From: Gaeumannomyces sp. JS-464
Lineage: Eukaryota > Ascomycota > Sordariomycetes > Magnaporthales > Magnaporthaceae
Reading direction: 5' to 3'
Length of the DNA stretch: 64,000 bases
NCBI GenBank assembly: GCA_002197995.1
Contig: NGZR01000003.1
Coordinates: 2,976,001-3,040,000 of the forward strand
Shown: one piece after another, positions 58,080-64,000 of the stretch
How positions within the stretch are numbered: the stretch's first letter is position 1
Layout: each line of letters starts with the position of its first letter
Notes under the pieces: model-generated
Database searches by the model: none
What the model was told of the DNA's origin: nothing
Seen by the model: only the letters and a program-made list of their open reading frames with translations
Translations under genes and position numbers: made by a program

Positions 58080-60168
58080 ATGTGGGCTCCGTGGCTCGTT
58101 CTGATGTGGCCGCTGGTCGGCCTGGCCATCTGGAACCCGAACCGGCTTCCGCCGTCGCTGCGGGAGCGCATGGCGCCTCCCCCCACTCGCCGAGCCGGAG
58201 GCGGCAAGGATGATATCCAAGCGCGCGGAGCCGCGGTTCCTGACCGACGACACGAGAAGTACGTCCGGCGGCCTGCTGCAGTGGCCGGTGTGTGTGATGA
58301 GCTGGCTTCCTTGGCCGTGGCTGACTGTAGGTAATGGCTAGAATTTGCGGTGAACGGCACCGGGATCCCCAACGTCGACTTCGACGTCGGCGAATCCTAC
58401 GCTGGACAGCTTCCTATCGGGAGCGCCAACCCCGGCGCCTCGCTGTTTTTCTGGTTCTTCCCATCGACAAATCCCAAGGCGGACAAGGAGATCCTAATAT
58501 GGTTGACAGGCGGTGTAAGTGCTTTTGGGGTGTCTTTTTGTTTTCTATGATGGCGAATAAAGAAAGAAGTGGACCAAGCTGACAAGGAAGAGATGTGCTC
58601 ACGTAGCCGGGTTGCTCTTCGACTGGTGAGCTCGTGCAGGAGAATGGGCCGTTTCTGTGGCAGCCGGGCACCTTCGCGCCGATCCGGAACCGCTGGAGCT
58701 GGCACAGGCTCACCAACGTGGTGTGGATCGACCAGCCCGTGGGCGCGGGCTTCTCGCGCGGCAACGTGACGGCCCGGGACGAGGGCGACGTGGCGAGGCA
58801 GTTCATGGGCTTCTGGCGCAACTTTGTGGACGCCTTCCGCCTGCAGGGCTACCGCGTCTACGTGACGGGCAGCTCCTATTCCGGCATCTACTGCCCCTAC
58901 GTCGCCGGCGCCATGCTGGACGAGCGGGACCGGCTCAACGCCAAACGCCAGCGGGACCGAGGGCGGCGCCCGCCCGGCGAGCGCTACTTCAACGTGCGCG
59001 GCATGATGATCTTCGACGGCTCTTCTCGGGCTTCCGCGCGTCCAGCGACGTCGTCATGGGCTCGTTCGTCGACATGTGGGCCGCGTCTTTGCCTTCAACG
59101 AGACCTTCCGGCGCAGCTTCCAGGACGCCTCGGACAAGTGCGGCTTTACCGACTACATGCGCAAGTACTCGTTCTTCCCTCCGGCAGGGCGCCAGCCCGT
59201 GAAGGCGCCGGCGCCAACGACGGCTCGTGCGACCTGCAGAACCTCGCCTTCGCGGCCGCGGGCGACGCGAACCCCTGCTTCAGCGTCTACGGCGTGCGGG
59301 AAGGGTGCCCACGCAAATGGGACCCGCTGGGCTTTTCAGGTAATACCAATGCGGCGCCCGCCGCGCCAATTCGGGCGCGTGTGGCTGGACCGCGCCGACG
59401 TCAAGCGGGCGATCCACGCGCCCGACGACGGCATGGCGTGGGCTTTTTGCGGCGAGAAGCCCGTCTTCGTAAACGACACGGACCTATCCCTCGAGGCCGG
59501 GCCCGGGTCGCAGCCCGCCATCCCGGGCGTCATCGACCGCACGCGCAACGTGCTCATCGGCCACGGCGCGCAGGACTTCATCCTGCCCGTCTCGGGCGCG
59601 CTGCTGACCATCCAGAACCTGACGTGGGGCGGCAAGATGGGGTTCCAGAGCGCGCCGTCAAAGCCCATGTTCGTGCCGTACGTCGACGAGGCCGGCCCGG
59701 CCTCGGCCGGCGCGCCGCTGGCGCAGGGCGAGACGGTGCCCAGCCCGGCCGGCTACGTGGGCACGGCGCACGAGGAGCGCGGGCTGACGTGGTTCGGCGT
59801 CGCAGGCGCGGGCCATTCCTGGCGCAGGACAGCCCCGGGACGGCCTTCAGAGCCCTCGAGAGGCTGCTGGGCCGCGTCGACAGCCTGCAGTCGACGGCGG
59901 CCTTCACGACGGCCAACAACACGGACGCGGCCGCCTTCGCCGAGGCGCGCGCGCTCGGCGTCGCGCAGCCCGCCGTCGCCGCCGCCGACCAGGGGTCCAT
60001 GGTTGACGGCTGGCTGGTCCGCGCCGGGCCCGACTGCGGCGCCAGGCCCCGCGGCTGCGCGGGTCCTCGGGGTCGGCGAGGCCGGGTGGCGACGGCGGTG
60101 TGGCTGCTCGGGCGGCGGCGGCTGCGGCCTTGTGGGTCGCTGTGCTCTTTGTGTGGCGCACCTTGTAA
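58080..60168 (+). CDS. Secreted serine carboxypeptidase, family S10
   Basis: Exons 58,080-58,258, 58,342-58,514 and 58,607-60,168, GT-AG introns of 83 and 92 nt. A signal peptide ([18 protein letters not shown]) leads to [51 protein letters not shown] and GGPGCSS. Then come [33 protein letters not shown], the nucleophile region [18 protein letters not shown], the Asp region [12 protein letters not shown] and the His region GVAGAGH. The C-terminus ([18 protein letters not shown]) could be a GPI or membrane tail. S10 enzymes remove C-terminal residues at acid pH. The nucleophile motif is GSSYSG instead of the usual GESYAG. Seven apparent single-base indels: extra C in 58,179-58,184 and extra base near 59,345-59,375; missing bases near 59,022, 59,085, 59,205, 59,815 and 60,045. 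It is either a gene hit by many errors or a young pseudogene. Confidence 0.75.
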
Positions 60169-62288
60169 TAAGGAATCCCCAGGACCAGCCAGCTGGACAC
60201 TCCCCAGGGGGTGTTTGCCACGGGGAAGCTGGGGCGGGAAGAAGAAGGGGCATGTGTCCCACAATGCTCCGAGTGGATAGCGGGCTTATTGGCTACATAC
60301 GTCTGTGGTCCGTGTAGCATCCCCAGAAGCCAAGCCAAGGCAGACTGGGCTAAGACTATTCCAGCGTGATGAATAAAGTTTGATCGAGTTTCGCCAAGAG
60401 GCCGCGCGTGTTGTCGTTGGGGTCCGCGGAGCTTGTGTCTGATGAGCTGAGCGTGAACGGCAAAGAGCTCACCATCGCCACTCAGGGGTAGGGGAAAATA
60501 GAGTTTTGCGTTAACCCAGTGGTTATCCCAGGGTCGAAGGGGGATCACCTCAGCAAACAAGTGCTTGTTATTCTCCCGCGTCTTGGCGCAATCAATAGCC
60601 ACCGAGCTGCCTTTATTTTGGGCCCCCTATTCCAGCGAGGCTTATGCGGCCCTCTCTGTCGTGTGTCCGCGCACCATTGACGGCGTCTCAGCCTTGAAGA
60701 TCCCCCCTGAGCCGCTCGCCCGGTGCGGAGAGGGCATACGTAAGCTCGCCCACCCAGCCCTCCGGCCACCGCGGAATCCGCGGGCCGTGGATCCAGGCTT
60801 CCCTTCCGCCGCCGCTCTGACCCATCCCGTCGACGCTTCCTAGGATTTTTCTATGTAGGACCCTGAGGCTCCGCACAAGAAACAAAAAAAAAAAACAAAA
60901 AAACATGTGTTTGGTTGTCAAAGATTGTTATTGCAGGAAGAAAACCCGCTCTCTCCCTCTCTCTCTCTCTTTCGATGAGAACGGGGCGGTGTTTTGCAAA
61001 GTGGAGAGTTCCCCAAAGCGGTAAGTTAGTCTAGGAACTTTATCTTGATGAATTCCCGCACTTTCGGTGCCTATTGAAGCTTAGTCGAGCTTATTTGCTC
61101 ATGCAGCTGCTCAGCGAGGCTGGTCATGTGCCGATACCACACCCTGGCGGCGGCGCTTTCCCGCTCTGGTGGCATGTTGGATTCAAAGCGGTGCATGTCG
61201 AAAAGGGAAAAAACTATGTAGAGATGGCCGTGGCTAACGTTTCAAGCCTGAGAACGCTATTAGCTAAGAGACGGTGATCAAAAGCTGTTGTTTGGCACCC
61301 GAGACGTTAGTGACAGAATTAGAATAGGGTAATTAGCTAATCGGCTGAGAAAGTTGGCAGCACCAACATGCACAAGTGATCTAATTCCAGACAACAGAAA
61401 ACAAACAACAAACAAGGAGGCAGATGTCCAGACATGCTGCCCAGCTCGGCGACTTGAGCAGCTTAGTACACAGGCACGACAGGTAACCTGACAAAGCCGG
61501 CAGGCCCTTGATCCGTCTGCCAAATCGTCAAGGCCCAAACCAAACAAGTCTAGACAAACACAAACTCGACATGAATTCGCTTGCCATCAGCCACGGCCGA
61601 CGACGAGGCGAGTCATTCCACGGAGGGGGCCGAAGAGGGTCTAGAACGCGGCCATGGTGACTCTGCGTCTGCCCTACGCAAGCCCGCGGGCTCCTTTCAA
61701 TTGCCGCCCAACTTCCTCTTCTGGTTATATGTGGAGCTACGCCGCATCAGCCACCCTGGCATGCCGCACGGGCGGGTTTCCCAAGTGGGTTGGATTGAAG
61801 GTTAATGACAAACAAGGTTGTTTTTCTCTCTCAGCCGCGGAGATGGGCCACGCGGATGGGGAGGCCGGCTGCTGCCAGTTGGTGAGTGGCACACGGTGCA
61901 AGAAAAAGAAAGCATGTGGATACACCTGTCCAGTCCTGTATTATGGATCTACATACATTGGTGTCATTGCCGCCGTTGCTGCCGTTGTCGTTGGTCGTTA
62001 TCCGTCGAAACGGGGCCTTCGGAGTCGGCGAAACGCCCTCTCGAGATGGTTGAAACAAGCCTCGCCTGACCGTTCGTGGGCCAGCCGACGACCCCTGCCG
62101 TCCGTTGCAACAGGCCGACAGCGGCGCCCGTACCGTCGGGGAGGCGGCTCCTCCAGGGACATGGATGTGCGGGAAAGAAAACAGGTGAACAGTGCAGGCA
62201 TGACGGAAAAAGGAAACCTGGGCCTGGCCAGGGGTCAAGGGGCCCCACCCGCGTGCTCTTGCCTCCCATCGCCTGAGTTTGGCAGTAA

Positions 62289-62310
62289 GGGGGGGGGGGG
62301 GGGGGGGGGG
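62289..62310. repeat. Poly-G tract (22 nt)
   Basis: Twenty-two consecutive G; length uncertain. It would be expected to form a G-quadruplex-like structure. Confidence 0.9.
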
Positions 62311-63525
62311 CGAGGCAAGAGAGAGAACAGACAGTGAAGGAAGGAGTGAACTAGATCAGACAGCACTGGCACTAGACATCTCTGGGCGCTGCAATCCATC
62401 AATGCGGCGAGCAGATCCATATTGATACTGTGCGGCCCCCTTATTGCCCCTGGAAAAGCTTGGTTCTGATCGCATACCTATCATCCCATCTTGTGCCTCT
62501 GCTTGCGTGCTTCCCACCCGTCCCATGCCATGGGCGGAAAGGAAGCGCTGGAAAGGCACAATGGATATGGAAGCAATCATGGCGCCGAGGACATTTTTCC
62601 TTTTCTCCACCCGTTGGTTCATACGCGTCACACCCTTGCCAAGTCCGGCAAGGCCTTCTGTCCGCCCGCAGGAGCGCTGCGTGTTATTCGCTTGTTACCC
62701 CTTTCATCTTCTTTTCTTTCTTATTTTTTTACAGTGTCGAACAACGTCGGCAGTTGTTCGCCGACCACGATGCGGCCGCCGATCCGCGGATTCCACCGTG
62801 GATCACGAGATTACCCCTAGGAGCTGCGGCACTAGCGACAGCGGATGCGTCAGGCTAAAAAGCTCTTGGGAGCTGGGCACGGCCCTCCATCCTGTTATCT
62901 TTCCCAGAAACGGTCTCGTTGCGGGCCGTTCTTGCTGACTCCTATTTTTACCTGGGTACATGTATTTTACCACAGCCGCTTGCACTGTCCGCAAGAGTCA
63001 GGGAGGACACGATGATCAACGGCAAAAATGAAGCTTAGAATCTGATAACCTTTTCCTGAACCACCTTACCCTGGAATCTTGGCAGCCCCTGTCCTCCACT
63101 CTCCCATGCACCCCAGGCTCGTGTCTCGTCCGAGTTCATGTACCTGTTACCCAGGCCCAGCATGCCCAGTCCTGCATCATGACAAGTCCATGCAACCGTC
63201 CCGGGGAGCATTGCCTCTGTTCGTGCCTACATACACGTCCGCATGAGCGTTTCCGCTAACCGTCATACCGCGCACATATGCATACTTGAAGTGAGATGTG
63301 TGGCCATCTGCAAACATCAGCCCTTGGAGGGAAAAGGGGAAAGATTGAGAAACAACACGACAATACAGGGGCTACAATAACCGACACAAAAATGAGGCAT
63401 GTGCACTGCACAACCAGTGAGGCCGGCCGTCGGGGAAAGTTGCCAAGAGATCATGCCATCCCAGCGCCACACTGCCAAGTACTTGCAAAAGGTCAGGAGC
63501 CCTAGTTCTCGGCAATAGTCTGTCT

Positions 63526-63561
63526 AAAAAAAAAAAACAAAAAAAAAAAAAAAAAAAAAAA
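63526..63561. repeat. A-rich tract
   Basis: Thirty-six bases of A interrupted by one C at 63,538. Confidence 0.9.
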
Positions 63562-64000
63562 CATGCTTCGCATTCAGGGGCTTCGGCGCGCGCTGTTTGG
63601 TGGCGAAAATGTTCACCGTCTCGTCCAACACAACGAAAAGGAAAGCATGGGGAAAATGAGTGGAAGAACAACACAAAAAGCCCCCTGCTTGGTTCCAAGC
63701 AGGTCGAACAAATAGACGGACGGGCGGGGAGTCGTTACGTGCAGAGGCGGACAAGCATTGATCATCCCATCTCAAGAAGGGGTGGGACATCACGACAGGG
63801 GCACGGCGGGAGGACAAAAAGTCGGCGGCGGGCGTCGTCGTACCGTATTTTGTTTTCGTCGGGTCAAACTTGATCCTCCCATCCTCCGGTCTCCATCGGA
63901 GCATTTCGCCTGCCATGGGAGACCTTGGAAGCCCAACAGCGCAGCACCCAGGCATGCCAGGGAAGGTGGTGGATGGGACGGGCGGGATAGTAAGGATGGA

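Larger units (their letters stand above)
60169..64000. other. Intergenic region at the right window edge
   Basis: 3.8 kb without a recognised gene. It contains low-complexity tracts: A-rich at 60,885-60,903, (TC)n near 60,952-60,971, a run of 22 G at 62,289-62,310 and an A tract at 63,526-63,561. No transposon or RNA was recognised. Confidence 0.5.

Overview
The window is nuclear DNA of a filamentous ascomycete (Pezizomycotina, most likely a Sordariomycete). This is inferred from short GT-AG introns of about 60-110 nt, a HET-domain protein, NADPH oxidase A, a WSC-domain wall protein, a secreted S10 carboxypeptidase, and transposons carrying the C-to-T/G-to-A scars of repeat-induced point mutation (RIP). 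Genus and species cannot be fixed from the sequence alone.

Layout. Positions 1-12,087 are a gene-free, AT-rich, RIP-degraded transposon nest. A pogo-type DNA transposon (remnant 11,107-12,087, + strand) is interrupted by a Ty1/copia element (5,501-11,106, - strand), which is itself interrupted by a Ty3/gypsy element (1-5,500, - strand, running off the left edge). Next to the nest lies a 5'-truncated, frameshifted SDR/epimerase-like gene remnant (12,280-13,139), then a HET-domain gene (13,760-15,415) and a full-length but dead Mutator-like (MULE) transposon, 15,830-18,616, with 43-bp terminal inverted repeats and an 8-bp target duplication.

From 18.8 kb on the DNA is GC-rich and genic: GNAT acetyltransferase (-), GPI-type WSC protein (-), cytochrome b5-acyl-CoA dehydrogenase fusion (-), MFS sugar transporter (-), flap endonuclease FEN1 (-), NADPH oxidase noxA (-), glutaryl-CoA dehydrogenase (+), Ubc4/5-type ubiquitin-conjugating enzyme (+), linker histone H1 (+), a proline-rich protein (+) and a serine carboxypeptidase (+). 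Intergenic spaces are unusually long (2-5 kb). The genes do not form an evident pathway cluster; they look like ordinary core genome beside a subtelomere-like or island-like repeat block.

A caveat covers almost every gene. Nearly all conserved reading frames, including genes expected to be essential (FEN1, Ubc4/5, H1), are broken by single-base insertions or deletions, mostly in homopolymers. Once those are allowed for, all exon lengths sum correctly. The simplest reading is an assembly with residual long-read indel errors rather than mass pseudogenisation. CDS entries therefore give genomic spans and exon boundaries and name each suspect base run. The best biological leads are a 5-nt microexon in FEN1 that carries the catalytic Asp codon, a GC-AG intron in noxA, the three-deep transposon nest, the intact-ended MULE, and an S10 peptidase with an altered nucleophile motif.
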